A DNA stretch of 35,304 nucleotides from an uncultured Acetatifactor sp. (lineage in GTDB: Bacteria; Bacillota; Clostridia; Lachnospirales; Lachnospiraceae): positions 1-35,304 of the forward strand of contig CANQEV010000035.1 in NCBI GenBank assembly GCA_947595925.1, in the 5' to 3' direction. The position numbers and the translations under genes are program-made. The notes beneath the pieces were generated by a model. That model saw only the letters and a program-made list of their open reading frames with translations, was not told the origin of the DNA and made no database searches. This document shows, piece by piece, positions 6,995 through 15,302 of this stretch (its first letter is position 1; each line of letters begins with the position of its first letter).

Positions 6995-9322
6995 ATGTTT
7001 CAGGCATATCGTTTGGATCAGGTCTGCATGAAAGACGCCTATTGCGTCAACGCGTTTGAAAAGGATGTGGCGTATCTGAAGAAGTTTGATACGGACAGGC
7101 TGCTGGCGGGATTTTACGAGAACGCGGGGCTCGCCATGAAGAAAATGCGTTACCCCGGGTGGGAAAGCATGCTGATCGGAGGGCATACCCTGGGGCATTA
7201 TCTGACGGCGGCGTCTCAGGCCTGCGCCAATGCGCAGGTCGCGAAAGAGGACAGGGAAGCCCTGTTTTCCATGCTGAAGACCCTGATCGACGGGCTTCTG
7301 GAATGTCAGAAAAATTCCAAGGGCAGGCCGGGGTTTGTGTTCGGCGCGGTCATTCAGGACAGCGATAACATGGAGCTGCAGTTTGATTACGTGGAACAGA
7401 ATAAGACGAATATCATCACGGAGGCATGGGTGCCCTGGTACACCATGCACAAGCTCCTGGACGGCATTGTCAATATGTATGAGCTCACCGGGTACGAGCC
7501 GGCGCTGGAGCTGGGGAGCGGCATTGGCGACTGGACCTATGACCGGGCCAGCCGGTGGTCCGAGGAAACCCACCGGACCGTCCTCGGCATCGAGTACGGC
7601 GGAATGAACGACGCTCTCTATGAACTCTATCAATGCACCGGGAAGGAGGAACATCTCATCGCCGCCCACGCCTTTGACGAGGAGGCTTTGTTTGAAAAGG
7701 TGGCGTCCGGGGAGAAAAACGTGCTGAACAATCATCACGCCAACACTACGATCCCGAAGTTTGTCGGCGCGCTGAACCGGTATCTCACACTGGGGGAGCA
7801 GGCGGCGAAATACCTGGAATATGTGGAGAAATTCTGGGACATGGTGGTGGAGAGACATACCTATATCACAGGGGGAAACAGCGAGTGGGAGCACTTCGGG
7901 GAGGATTACGTTCTGGATGCGGAGCGCACCAATTGCAATAACGAGACTTGCAACACCTACAATATGCTGAAGATGACCCGGAAGCTCTTTATGATCACCG
8001 GCGACAGGAAGTACGCGGACTATTATGAGAACACGTTCATCAACGCGATCCTGTCCTCCCAGAATCCCGAGACCGGCATGACCATGTATTTTCAGCCCAT
8101 GGCCACCGGGTATTTCAAGGTGTACGGAACGGAATTTGACAAGTTCTGGTGCTGTACGGGGAGCGGCATGGAGAACTTTACAAAGCTGAACGACAGCGTG
8201 TATTTTAAGCAGGAGGGCGGGATCGTCACGAATCTTTACCTCTCCTCCGTGGTGACGGACGGGGAGACGGGAATCACGCTGCAGCAGGAGACGGAGCTTC
8301 CCCAAAAGGACAGGGCGGTCTTTACTGTGAACTGTTCGGAGGGGACGAAGGCGAAGCTCTCTTTCCGTGTGCCGGACTGGGCGGCGGGGTACGGCGTCTG
8401 CCTGAACGGGGAGGAACTGTCCCTGAAGGAAGAAGCGGGATATCTCTCCGCTGAGAGAAGCTGGAGGGACGGGGATACCCTGGAGCTTCGCTTTGACAGG
8501 GCGGTCGTCGCCTATGGACTGCCCGACTGTGAAAACGTCTTTGCCTTTAAGTACGGGCCCGTCCTTTTGTCCGCTGACCTTGGAACGGAAGAGATGACGG
8601 ATGGAAAGACCGGCGTGGACGTGACCATTCCTGTGAATAAGCTGGTGAAAAACGAGTATCTGACGGTGGCGGAGGGATCTGTTGCGGACTACATAAAAGA
8701 GATTGACAGCCATTTTGAAAAGGATCCGGAGGAACTCTGTTTCCAGATCAAAGGGGTGGATCAGGAGCTTACCTTCCATCCCCACTATTTAAAGACTAGG
8801 GAGCGGTACGGGATCTACTGGTATTTTTTGGACCGCCTGGTGAACCAGGAGGAACTGGTGGAGAGAAGAAAGCGGGAGGAGAAGCGGAGAGAGCACATCG
8901 TGGATACGGTGCAGCCGGGTTATGGACAGTATGAGAACGACGAGGTGCATGATCTGATCGACGAAGGCTCCGTGGGATCTACCAGCGGTGGAACTTCCAG
9001 ATGCGCGGCTCCCGGAGGGAGCTTTGCCTATCACATGAAGGCGGAGAAGGGACAGGATCACATCCTGGAGCTGCATCTCTTAAAAGAAGACAACGGAAAG
9101 CCCCTCCGCGTCCGCATCGGTTCGGAGGTGATCTACGACCGGAAACTGCACTATACCGGGAAGGAGACGGAGTACGTCATGGAACTGCCCATTCCCAAAG
9201 AACTCATTGAGAGAAGCCTGGAGGACAGGGATTTCCAGACGGTGAGCGTCCGTTTTGAGGGAGGACAGTACACGGAGTCCGCAAGGCTCTCCAGTTTCCT
9301 CTATATGCTGACGAAATATTGA
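6995..9322 (+). CDS. DUF1680 family beta-L-arabinofuranosidase (GH127/GH146 type), intracellular
   Basis: This 775-residue protein belongs to the DUF1680 clan of (alpha/alpha)6-barrel enzymes that release beta-L-arabinofuranose from plant glycans or hydroxyproline-linked oligosaccharides. Visible signatures are GGHTLGHYL near residue 65, AWVPWYTMHK near 148, EYGGMND, HANTTIPK near 249, the E-x-C metal site in CNNETCNTYNMLKMTRKLF near 315, and the paired cysteines in FWCCTGSGMENF near 387. In characterised GH127 enzymes these Glu and Cys residues hold zinc and act in catalysis. A long beta-rich C-terminal part follows. No signal peptide is present, so it acts on imported oligosaccharides. The start chosen is the ATG at 6995, behind GGGAGGG; the frame runs 50 codons further upstream without a binding site. 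No sugar transporter or regulator is adjacent. Confidence 0.88.
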   Translation: MFQAYRLDQVCMKDAYCVNAFEKDVAYLKKFDTDRLLAGFYENAGLAMKKMRYPGWESMLIGGHTLGHYLTAASQACANAQVAKEDREALFSMLKTLIDGLLECQKNSKGRPGFVFGAVIQDSDNMELQFDYVEQNKTNIITEAWVPWYTMHKLLDGIVNMYELTGYEPALELGSGIGDWTYDRASRWSEETHRTVLGIEYGGMNDALYELYQCTGKEEHLIAAHAFDEEALFEKVASGEKNVLNNHHANTTIPKFVGALNRYLTLGEQAAKYLEYVEKFWDMVVERHTYITGGNSEWEHFGEDYVLDAERTNCNNETCNTYNMLKMTRKLFMITGDRKYADYYENTFINAILSSQNPETGMTMYFQPMATGYFKVYGTEFDKFWCCTGSGMENFTKLNDSVYFKQEGGIVTNLYLSSVVTDGETGITLQQETELPQKDRAVFTVNCSEGTKAKLSFRVPDWAAGYGVCLNGEELSLKEEAGYLSAERSWRDGDTLELRFDRAVVAYGLPDCENVFAFKYGPVLLSADLGTEEMTDGKTGVDVTIPVNKLVKNEYLTVAEGSVADYIKEIDSHFEKDPEELCFQIKGVDQELTFHPHYLKTRERYGIYWYFLDRLVNQEELVERRKREEKRREHIVDTVQPGYGQYENDEVHDLIDEGSVGSTSGGTSRCAAPGGSFAYHMKAEKGQDHILELHLLKEDNGKPLRVRIGSEVIYDRKLHYTGKETEYVMELPIPKELIERSLEDRDFQTVSVRFEGGQYTESARLSSFLYMLTKY

Positions 9323-9365
9323 GCCGGTTCCCGGGAGGGCTTTGCCTTGTGACGGGACCAGGTAA

Positions 9366-9414
9366 AAAAAGCGCTCTGTATAGCCGGATTTCCGGCATAT
9401 ACAAAGCGCTTTTT
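9366..9414. terminator. Bidirectional terminator between the glycosidase and typA
   Basis: AAAAAGCGCT (from 9366) pairs with AGCGCTTTTT (to 9414). Inner TGTATA/TATACA and GCCGGA/TCCGGC stems extend the hairpin. The A-run and T-run let it work in both directions for the two convergent genes. Confidence 0.85.
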
Positions 9415-9429
9415 CGGCGATATATCGGT

Positions 9430-11262
9430 TTATTTCTTAAATCCTGCGCGCTTCCGCAGCGTGGGATCCAGGATTTTCTTGCGGATCCGAAGGTTTTTCG
9501 GAGTGACCTCCAGGAGCTCGTCCGTGTCGATAAAGTCCAGGGCCTGTTCCAGGGAGAGGATCTTTGGCGGGATCAGCCGCAGGGCTTCGTCGGCGGAAGA
9601 GGACCGGGTGTTTGTGAGCTGCTTTTTCTTGCAGACGTTGATCTCGATGTCCTCATTCCGGCCGGTCTGGCCGACCACCATGCCGGAATAGACCTTTTCG
9701 CCGGGGCCGATAAAGAGGATCCCGCGCTCCTGGGCGTTGTAGAGTCCGTAGGTGATGGATTCGCCGGCCTCGAAGGCGATGAGGCTTCCCTGTTTGCGGT
9801 ACTGGATGTCCCCCTTGTAAGGGCCGTAACCGTCGAAGACCGTGTTCAGGATGCCGTTTCCCTTGGTATCGGTCAGAAATTCGCCCCGGTAGCCGATCAG
9901 TCCCCTGGCGGGAATGGAAAACTCAAGGCGGGTGTAGGTGCCGCCGGAGATAGCCCCCATATTGCGGAGTTCGCCCTTTCTCTGCCCCAGTTTATCGATG
10001 ACGGAGCCGGCATAGTCGCTGGGAACGTCGATGTAAGCAAGTTCCATGGGCTCTAAGAGTTTGCCGTCCTCATCCTGCTTGTAGAGGACTTCCGCCTTGC
10101 TGACGGCGAATTCAAATCCCTCCCGTCTCATATTTTCAATTAAAACGGAGAGGTGAAGCTCGCCCCGCCCGGAAACCTTAAAGCAGTCGGTATCCTCGGT
10201 TTCCTCTACCCGGAGGGATACGTCCGTGTTCAGCTCCCGGAACAGGCGGTCCCGCAGATGGCGGCTGGTCACAAATTTTCCTTCCTGGCCGGCCAGCGGG
10301 GAATCGTTTACCATAAAGTGCATGGCGATGGTGGGCTCGCTGATCTTCTGGAAGGGGATGGGTGAGATGTTCTCAGGGGAGCAGAGCGTGTCTCCGATGT
10401 GGATATCGGAAATCCCGGAGATGGCGACAATGGAACCGATGCCCGCCTCCCGGACCTCCACTTTGTTCAGACCGTCAAATTCATAGAGCTTGCTGACCTT
10501 CACCTTGGTCTGCTTGTCCGGCTCGTGGTGGTTGCAGATGACAACTTCCTGGTTGACCCGGATGACGCCGTTGTCCACCTTGCCGACGCCGATGCGCCCC
10601 ACATATTCATTGTAGTCGATGGTGCTGATCAGGACCTGGGTCGCGGCTTCGGGGTCGCCTTCCGGCGCGGGAATATAGTTCAGGATCGTCTCAAAGAGGG
10701 GTTCCATGCTGGTGCCGGGGGTCTCTGCCTCCATGGAGGCAACGCCTGTCTTTGCGGAGGCGAATACGAAGGGGCAGTCCAGCTGGGCATCGTCCGCATC
10801 CAGCTCCAAAAAGAGTTCCAGGACCTCGTCCACCACCTCTTCCGGTCTGGCCTCGGGGCGGTCGATTTTGTTGATGCACACGATCACGGGCAGCTTCAGC
10901 TCCAGGGCTTTCCGCAGCACAAACTTGGTCTGGGGCATCGCTCCCTCAAAAGCGTCCACCACAAGGATGACGCCGTTTACCATCTTCAGGACGCGTTCCA
11001 CCTCCCCGCCGAAATCCGCGTGGCCGGGGGTGTCCACGATGTTGATCTTTACGCCCTTGTACGTAACGGCGGTATTTTTGGAAAGGATGGTGATCCCGCG
11101 TTCCCTCTCAATATCATTGGAGTCCATAATGCGTTCCGCCACCTCCTGGCCCTCGCGGAACACGCCGCTCTGCTTTAACAGCTCGTCCACCAGGGTGGTC
11201 TTGCCGTGGTCCACATGGGCGATGATGGCAACATTTCTAACGTCTTCTCTCTTCTGTCGCAT
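9430..11262 (-). CDS. typA: Ribosome-associated translational GTPase TypA/BipA
   Basis: This 610-residue GTPase of the EF-G-like family binds the 70S ribosome and supports ribosome assembly and stress or cold adaptation. GTP-binding motifs are visible: AHVDHGKTTLVDELL near residue 15, the switch I RERGITI, DTPGHADFGGEVERVL near 77 and NKIDR near 131. The TypA-specific C-terminal region is present (GLIGYRGEFLTDTKGNGI and the SSSADEALRL-PP segment). Length is typical. The ATG at 11260-11262 is preceded by AGAAAGGG. It is monocistronic, with a good promoter about 80 bases upstream and a terminator at 9366-9414. Confidence 0.96.
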   Translation of the reverse strand: MRQKREDVRNVAIIAHVDHGKTTLVDELLKQSGVFREGQEVAERIMDSNDIERERGITILSKNTAVTYKGVKINIVDTPGHADFGGEVERVLKMVNGVILVVDAFEGAMPQTKFVLRKALELKLPVIVCINKIDRPEARPEEVVDEVLELFLELDADDAQLDCPFVFASAKTGVASMEAETPGTSMEPLFETILNYIPAPEGDPEAATQVLISTIDYNEYVGRIGVGKVDNGVIRVNQEVVICNHHEPDKQTKVKVSKLYEFDGLNKVEVREAGIGSIVAISGISDIHIGDTLCSPENISPIPFQKISEPTIAMHFMVNDSPLAGQEGKFVTSRHLRDRLFRELNTDVSLRVEETEDTDCFKVSGRGELHLSVLIENMRREGFEFAVSKAEVLYKQDEDGKLLEPMELAYIDVPSDYAGSVIDKLGQRKGELRNMGAISGGTYTRLEFSIPARGLIGYRGEFLTDTKGNGILNTVFDGYGPYKGDIQYRKQGSLIAFEAGESITYGLYNAQERGILFIGPGEKVYSGMVVGQTGRNEDIEINVCKKKQLTNTRSSSADEALRLIPPKILSLEQALDFIDTDELLEVTPKNLRIRKKILDPTLRKRAGFKK

Positions 11263-11341
11263 ATTAAAACCCTTTCTTAAATTAAATGAAAAATTTAATG
11301 CACAATTCTTTTCTTGGAACTGTTTTTCTTCAAACCGTTAC

Positions 11342-11370
11342 AGTATAACACTATTTATCCGGGGTTTCAA
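11342..11370 (-). promoter_or_regulatory. Promoter of typA
   Basis: Read leftward, TTGAAA (11365-11370) and TATACT (11342-11347) are 17 bases apart, giving a 5' leader of about 75 bases before the typA ATG. Confidence 0.65.
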
Positions 11371-11436
11371 GCCTGGAAAGAAAAGAGGTTTGTGTCAAGT
11401 TCTCCTACTTTAGGTATTAAATTTTAATTTAAGAAA

Positions 11437-11689
11437 CTATGCCAGCCGCTTTTGCCATTCTATTTTCCTTTCGGGTATTTCTTTGTTCTCAAAGGAATCT
11501 ATGTACACATCCCAGTCATGATAATCACATCTTCTGATAGCATAGGGCTTGATTTTACCTCCATCGGCATACCACTCATCCATCATATCAAAGAGCTGTC
11601 CTCTGTATTTTTCACTTAATTAACCAGCCTTAGCGTCATCTTTTACTCTTTATATCACCGTGCTTCTCCATAAAATGATTGGCGCTCAC
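11437..11689 (-). pseudogene. Broken gene remnants downstream of the DUF4932 gene
   Basis: In this 420-base stretch between typA and the DUF4932 gene, two leftward fragments look protein-like but are interrupted. A 17-codon piece starts with GTG overlapping the stop of the DUF4932 gene (11689 down to TGA at 11636). It reads NHFMEKHGDIKSK near its middle. A separate open stretch ends at TAG (11437-11439) and covers about 59 residues, including DMMDEWYADGGKIKPYAIRR and HDWDVYIDSFENKEIP. It is preceded in frame by TAA at 11620-11622. No start codon with a good binding site was found for it. The style resembles accessory or mobile-element genes. I do not recognise the family. Confidence 0.45.
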
Positions 11690-12621
11690 TGTTTTCTTTC
11701 AATCTCCATCAATAAATTTTTAATGTTTCGTGAGTAAAATTCGAAGGAAGACATTTTGCTTTCTTCGTACTTCTTTAATAGAATTACAAAATCATCAATA
11801 AAAGTAAAACTTTTGCGCTGACGTTCATATTCAGTGGAAAGATCAAATTCGGGAAACAGAGCATGGTTCTCTTCCATAAACCGAATTTGAAACGCTCTTA
11901 CAAAATATTCATTTATCACGGCATAATCCGTGTTATAGCTCACAAGCATATTCGTATGCATATCGAAAAAAAATCTATGATTTTTAAGCAGCTCCAGATT
12001 TCCCTCGACAACCGGATTTACAAAACAGTGAGCATATTCATGTGCGACTCCCATAGCAAAGTAATCAAATTTATTGTCCGGTTCGCCCTTTTTATTATAT
12101 TTTGGCATGCAGCGTACAGTATATGCAATTTTCCTGTTCCCCTGTGTAATGTTGAACCCATAATTCCCTGCAATAGGGCAAATGATCAGGTGGAATTCTT
12201 CCGGTCTGCTTTTGAAGTAAGCTTCAATAAAAGCTATCCATGTATCAAAATCACAGGTATTCACATATTCAAGTATTTCTGCGTAATATTTATTCTGCGT
12301 ACGGAAAAAATCTTCAAAGCCGCTTTCCACAGCAAACCGTTCTGTTTCTTCCGCCCATATATGAAACTCATGTGAATCATCATCCAGAATATTTTCCAAG
12401 TTCATAATTGCTTCCAGTGGGCGGATATGAAAAAAATATTTTTCCGATATCAATTGCTTCGTAAGCTTCACTGCCTCGTGATTTTTATACGGCGCAAACC
12501 AGCGGGATATACTTTCAGAATAAACCTTATTAGCAAGATACTGCACTGTCTTTTCCTGCTCCTGTGCAAGAAACAGCAAAACCTGTACAAGTTCCACCCG
12601 CTTATTTATTTCCGCTTTCAT
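11686..12621 (-). CDS. DUF4932-type putative zinc metalloprotease
   Basis: This 311-residue cytoplasmic protein has the zinc-binding signature HEYAHCFVNP near residue 205, matching the HExxH and following N-P of DUF4932 proteins. The domain assignment is from memory of that motif. The N-terminal half is helical and contains no other recognised domain. No signal peptide or transmembrane segment is present. The start is set at the ATG at 12619-12621, behind GGAGGGAACAGG; the frame extends ten codons further upstream without a better site. The gene is conspicuously AT-rich and uses different codons from its neighbours. Debris lies behind it and it has its own promoter, which together suggest acquisition by transfer. 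Substrate and role are unknown. Confidence 0.72.
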   Translation of the reverse strand: MKAEINKRVELVQVLLFLAQEQEKTVQYLANKVYSESISRWFAPYKNHEAVKLTKQLISEKYFFHIRPLEAIMNLENILDDDSHEFHIWAEETERFAVESGFEDFFRTQNKYYAEILEYVNTCDFDTWIAFIEAYFKSRPEEFHLIICPIAGNYGFNITQGNRKIAYTVRCMPKYNKKGEPDNKFDYFAMGVAHEYAHCFVNPVVEGNLELLKNHRFFFDMHTNMLVSYNTDYAVINEYFVRAFQIRFMEENHALFPEFDLSTEYERQRKSFTFIDDFVILLKKYEESKMSSFEFYSRNIKNLLMEIERKQ

Positions 12622-12684
12622 CCTGTTCCCTCCTTCACATACACGCGGCAATCTCAGCTTTCATTTGCCACTTACAATGTTCAA

Positions 12685-12713
12685 ATTATATCATTTATCA
12701 TTCCCAATCACAA
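12685..12713 (-). promoter_or_regulatory. Promoter of the DUF4932 gene
   Basis: Read leftward, TTGTGA (12708-12713) and a perfect TATAAT (12685-12690) are 17 bases apart, about 65 bases before the start codon. Confidence 0.65.
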
Positions 12714-13032
12714 CAACCGAAAAGAGCGATGAATTAAGGAAAGAAGAGAGGGCAGAAGGAAAACAAGAAAACAAAAATGTTTCATTAGTTTAGACAGCCG
12801 GTGGGATAGGAAAGGGCGTCAAAAAAGTGTCGAAAAGTAGCCAGAAAAAAAGTTTTTTGTGTAAAAAAAAGAAAAAATCGGTCTTGAATGAAGCGAAATT
12901 GGCGATGTGCGTCGTTATTATGCGATGTGTTTGAGTTTTATTATGACCGGAATTATTGTATAAATGAAATAGCAGTGCGGAACATAGCGCGTCTGCGAAA
13001 AAGCACAAGGAGTAAAAGAAGGGAGAAAGACA
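12714..13032. other. Intergenic stretch, AT-rich, no gene seen
   Basis: The region between the DUF4932 promoter and the SSB-like gene holds A- and T-runs (around 12847-12880) and no convincing gene. No well-spaced promoter for the SSB-like gene was found. A possible -10 TATAAA lies at 12959-12964, with only a badly spaced TTGAGT at 12931. Confidence 0.5.
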
Positions 13033-13674
13033 GTGACGGATAAGGTGATTGAAAACAACCAAGTGACGGTGATGGGGGAGATCATTAGTGATTTTTCCTA
13101 TAGCCATGAGATTTACGGCGAGGGATTTTACATGGTGGATGTAAAAGTACAAAGGCTGAGCGAAAGTTTTGACGTCATTCCTGTGATGATGTCGGAAAGA
13201 CTGATAGATGTAACCGGAAATTATAAGGGAATGCTGATCTGCGTGAACGGACAGTTCCGCTCCTATAACAGACATGATGAGAGAAAGAATAAGCTTGTCC
13301 TGTCCGTGTTTGCCAGAGAGATCGAGTTCCTGGAGGAGATGGAGGAGAGTTCCAAGACAAACCAGATCTTTCTGGACGGATATATCTGCAAGCCTCCGAT
13401 CTATCGCAAGACGCCTCTGGGAAGAGAGATCGCGGATGTGCTGCTGGCCGTGAACAGACCCTATGGAAAATCGGATTATATCCCCTGCATCTGCTGGGGA
13501 AGGAATGCGAGATACGCCAGCGGGTTCAAAGTGGGGGACCGCTGCATGATCTGGGGGCGGATCCAGAGCAGGGAATATATGAAAAAGCTGGATGAGGAGA
13601 CCATTGAAAAGAGGGTGGCTTTCGAGGTCTCCGTGAGCAAGCTGGAGCTTGCCGACAAAGAAGAAACAAAATAG
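13033..13674 (+). CDS. Single-stranded-DNA-binding-like protein with two tandem OB folds
   Basis: The 213-residue protein appears to hold two OB-fold units similar to PriB/SSB, at roughly residues 8-100 and 110-205. The first contains VTVMGEIISDFSYSHE and later VNGQFRSYN. The second contains IFLDGYICKPPIYRKTPLGREIADVLLAVNR, followed by YIPCICWGRNARYAS, a typical SSB pattern. It lacks the acidic C-terminal tail of housekeeping SSB that recruits partner proteins, ending instead in LADKEETK. It is probably an accessory single-strand-binding protein. Translation starts at GTG (13033), behind GAAGGGAGAAAGACA. It stands alone, with a repeat element starting 11 bases after its stop. Confidence 0.75.
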   Translation: MTDKVIENNQVTVMGEIISDFSYSHEIYGEGFYMVDVKVQRLSESFDVIPVMMSERLIDVTGNYKGMLICVNGQFRSYNRHDERKNKLVLSVFAREIEFLEEMEESSKTNQIFLDGYICKPPIYRKTPLGREIADVLLAVNRPYGKSDYIPCICWGRNARYASGFKVGDRCMIWGRIQSREYMKKLDEETIEKRVAFEVSVSKLELADKEETK

Positions 13675-13684
13675 AATAATAATC

Positions 13685-13954
13685 CCAGTTCAGCCCGCGC
13701 CATTCGCAAAGGCGCGCCTGTGGCGCTTACCGCTGCTTGGCGACTGTCTTTGCGCGAAGAATGGTGCAAGGCTGAGATGCTGAATGGTAAACGTCCCAGT
13801 TCAGCCCGCGCCATTCGCAAAGGCGCGCTGACGCGCTCTCCGTCGCTTCGCGACTATCTTTGCTCATAAGAAGGCGCTCACTCAGCCGCACGTGTTCGGC
13901 AAAAATTTGTGCGAGCACAATTTTTGCCCGAACTACGGCGGCTGGCTGAACTGG
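13685..13954 (+). repeat. Modular palindromic repeat element, copy 1 (two modules)
   Basis: The element begins with CCAGTTCAGCC and ends with its exact inverse, GGCTGAACTGG (13944-13954). It consists of a 111-base head module (13685-13795) and a 159-base terminal module (13796-13954). Both start with the same 27-base core, which begins CCAGTTCAGCCCGCGCCATT. The terminal module carries a long hairpin at 13895-13932, flanked by CAGCCGC/GCGGCTG. No ORF is convincing. It lies directly behind the SSB-like gene and is related to the elements at 23541-23939 and 21018-21074. Confidence 0.88.
13895..13932. repeat. Long stem-loop inside repeat copy 1
   Basis: The left arm TTCGGCAAAAATTTGTGC pairs with the right arm GCACAATTTTTGCCCGAA, with only one-base slippages and a three-base loop. 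Confidence 0.8.
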
Positions 13955-13969
13955 GGGAGTAAATTTGCA

Positions 13970-13998
13970 TTGACATCTCCTGCGGGAAATGTTATGAT
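13970..13998 (+). promoter_or_regulatory. Promoter of the dapA riboswitch transcript
   Basis: A perfect TTGACA (13970-13975) and TATGAT (13993-13998) are 17 bases apart, just ahead of the lysine riboswitch. Confidence 0.85.
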
Positions 13999-14011
13999 AC
14001 AGTCATATTAC

Positions 14012-14182
14012 AGATAGAGGTTGCGCTGTTCAAGAGTACGATCCCTGACGCGGCAGGCGCGGATGAGGGGAGAGGAAAGGGGAGAGCGCCGAAAGGAAAG
14101 GTTTCCTGAGGATCTTTTCTTGGGCGTGCGGTTAAGAGCCGCATGACTGTCATTCGTTTTACGGATGGGGCGCTATCGGGAG
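14012..14182 (+). ncRNA. Lysine riboswitch (L box)
   Basis: The conserved L-box blocks appear in order: AGAGGTTGCGC near 14015, AAGAGTA near 14052, AAGGGGAGAGCGCCGAAA near 14077, the GGGCGTGCGGTTAAGAGCCGCA stem region near 14122-14143, and ACTGTCATTCGTTTTACGGA near 14145-14164, followed by GCGCTATC. A terminator follows at 14209. Lysine binding should favour termination and shut off dapA-dapB, giving feedback on diaminopimelate and lysine synthesis. The blocks are seen directly; the mechanism is known for the family. Confidence 0.95.
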
Positions 14183-14208
14183 GATATGCTGAAATATCTG
14201 AGTATTCT

Positions 14209-14233
14209 GCCAGCGCCGGCGCGCTGGCTTTTT
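14209..14233 (+). terminator. Regulated intrinsic terminator of the lysine riboswitch
   Basis: GCCAGCGC (14209-14216) and GCGCTGGC (14221-14228) form a perfect 8-bp stem with a four-base loop, followed by TTTTT. It ends about 115 bases before the dapA start and is the expression platform of the riboswitch. Confidence 0.9.
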
Positions 14234-14347
14234 GTTTGCGGCGGGGCCCGGCGGAAAACCCCTGCCCCGTCGCAGAAACGGATGCCTCTACATATCATAA
14301 TGGATAGCATGGAATGGTTTTGACCCTGCGGGGAGAAGGAGGAGAAC

Positions 14348-15232
14348 ATGGCTATTTTTACAGGAGCGGGTGTGGCGATCGTCACTCCCATGCACGCGGA
14401 CGGCAGCGTAAACTATGAGGAGTTTAAGAAACTGCTGGAGTTTCAGATCGAGAACGGAACGGACGCCATCATTGTATGCGGCACAACGGGAGAAGCGTCC
14501 ACCCTGTCCCATGAGGAGCATCTGGATGTGATCCGGTACTGCGTCGAGGTCGTAAATCACAGGATCCCCGTGGTGGCGGGAACAGGGTCCAACTGCACCG
14601 AGACGGCGATCTATCTCTCCACTGAGGCGGAAAAATACGGCGTGGACGGACTGCTTCTGGTGAGCCCCTATTACAACAAGGCCACCCAGAACGGCCTGTA
14701 CGCGCACTTTAAGGCGATCGCGGATTCCGTGAAGATCCCCGTGATCCTGTATAATGTTCCCGGGAGAACGGGCTGCAATATCCTTCCGAAGACGGTCGTG
14801 AGACTCTGCAGGGATGTGGAGAACATCGTCGGGGTGAAGGAGGCCAGCGGCAATATCAGTCAGGTCGCCCAGCTGGCAGCTCTGGCGGAGGGGGCGGTAG
14901 ACATCTATTCCGGAAACGACGATCAGATCGTTCCCATCCTGTCCCTGGGCGGAAAGGGTGTGATCTCGGTGCTCTCCAATGTGGCGCCCAGACAGACCCA
15001 TGAGATCTGCGCGAAGTATTTTGAGGGAGATGTGAAGGAGAGCTGCCGGCTTCAGCTCAAGGCGATGGAACTCTGCGGCGCGCTGTTCTGCGAGGTGAAC
15101 CCCATCCCCGTGAAGAAGGCCGTGTCCCTGCTGGGATTTGAGGCAGGTCCCCTGCGGATGCCCCTCTCGGAGATGGAGGAGAGCGATGTGGCGGTGCTGA
15201 AGACCGCGATGGAAAATTATGGGTTGATCTGA
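14348..15232 (+). CDS. dapA: 4-hydroxy-tetrahydrodipicolinate synthase
   Basis: This enzyme condenses pyruvate with aspartate semialdehyde, the first committed step of diaminopimelate and lysine synthesis; the pathway also supplies dipicolinate for spores. The class I aldolase TIM barrel is full length (294 residues). Motifs include GTTGEASTLSHEEH near residue 45, LYNVPGRTGCN near 133 with the catalytic Tyr and the substrate-binding Arg, and the Schiff-base lysine in VGVKEASG near 161. The ATG at 14348 lies behind AAGGAGGAGAAC. It is the first gene of a dapA-dapB unit under lysine riboswitch control. Confidence 0.96.
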   Translation: MAIFTGAGVAIVTPMHADGSVNYEEFKKLLEFQIENGTDAIIVCGTTGEASTLSHEEHLDVIRYCVEVVNHRIPVVAGTGSNCTETAIYLSTEAEKYGVDGLLLVSPYYNKATQNGLYAHFKAIADSVKIPVILYNVPGRTGCNILPKTVVRLCRDVENIVGVKEASGNISQVAQLAALAEGAVDIYSGNDDQIVPILSLGGKGVISVLSNVAPRQTHEICAKYFEGDVKESCRLQLKAMELCGALFCEVNPIPVKKAVSLLGFEAGPLRMPLSEMEESDVAVLKTAMENYGLI

Positions 15233-15302
15233 TGGAAACCACTGTGACAGGCAATGAGACCTGTGCTGTTGCAGAGCGGGCGAAAGATACGAGAGAGAGG
15301 TT

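Noticed and set aside
6848..8785. 645-codon open frame on the minus strand across the glycosidase gene
   Set aside because: High GC at third positions leaves long reverse frames. The plus-strand protein carries the DUF1680 motifs.
12790..13275. 161-codon reverse frame overlapping the SSB-like gene
   Set aside because: It has no binding site, runs through poly-A/T tracts, and is opposite a gene with OB-fold features.
13685..13954. Insertion sequence
   Set aside because: The ends are inverse 11-mers, but there is no transposase frame and the inside is made of repeated modules. It is kept as a repeat element only.
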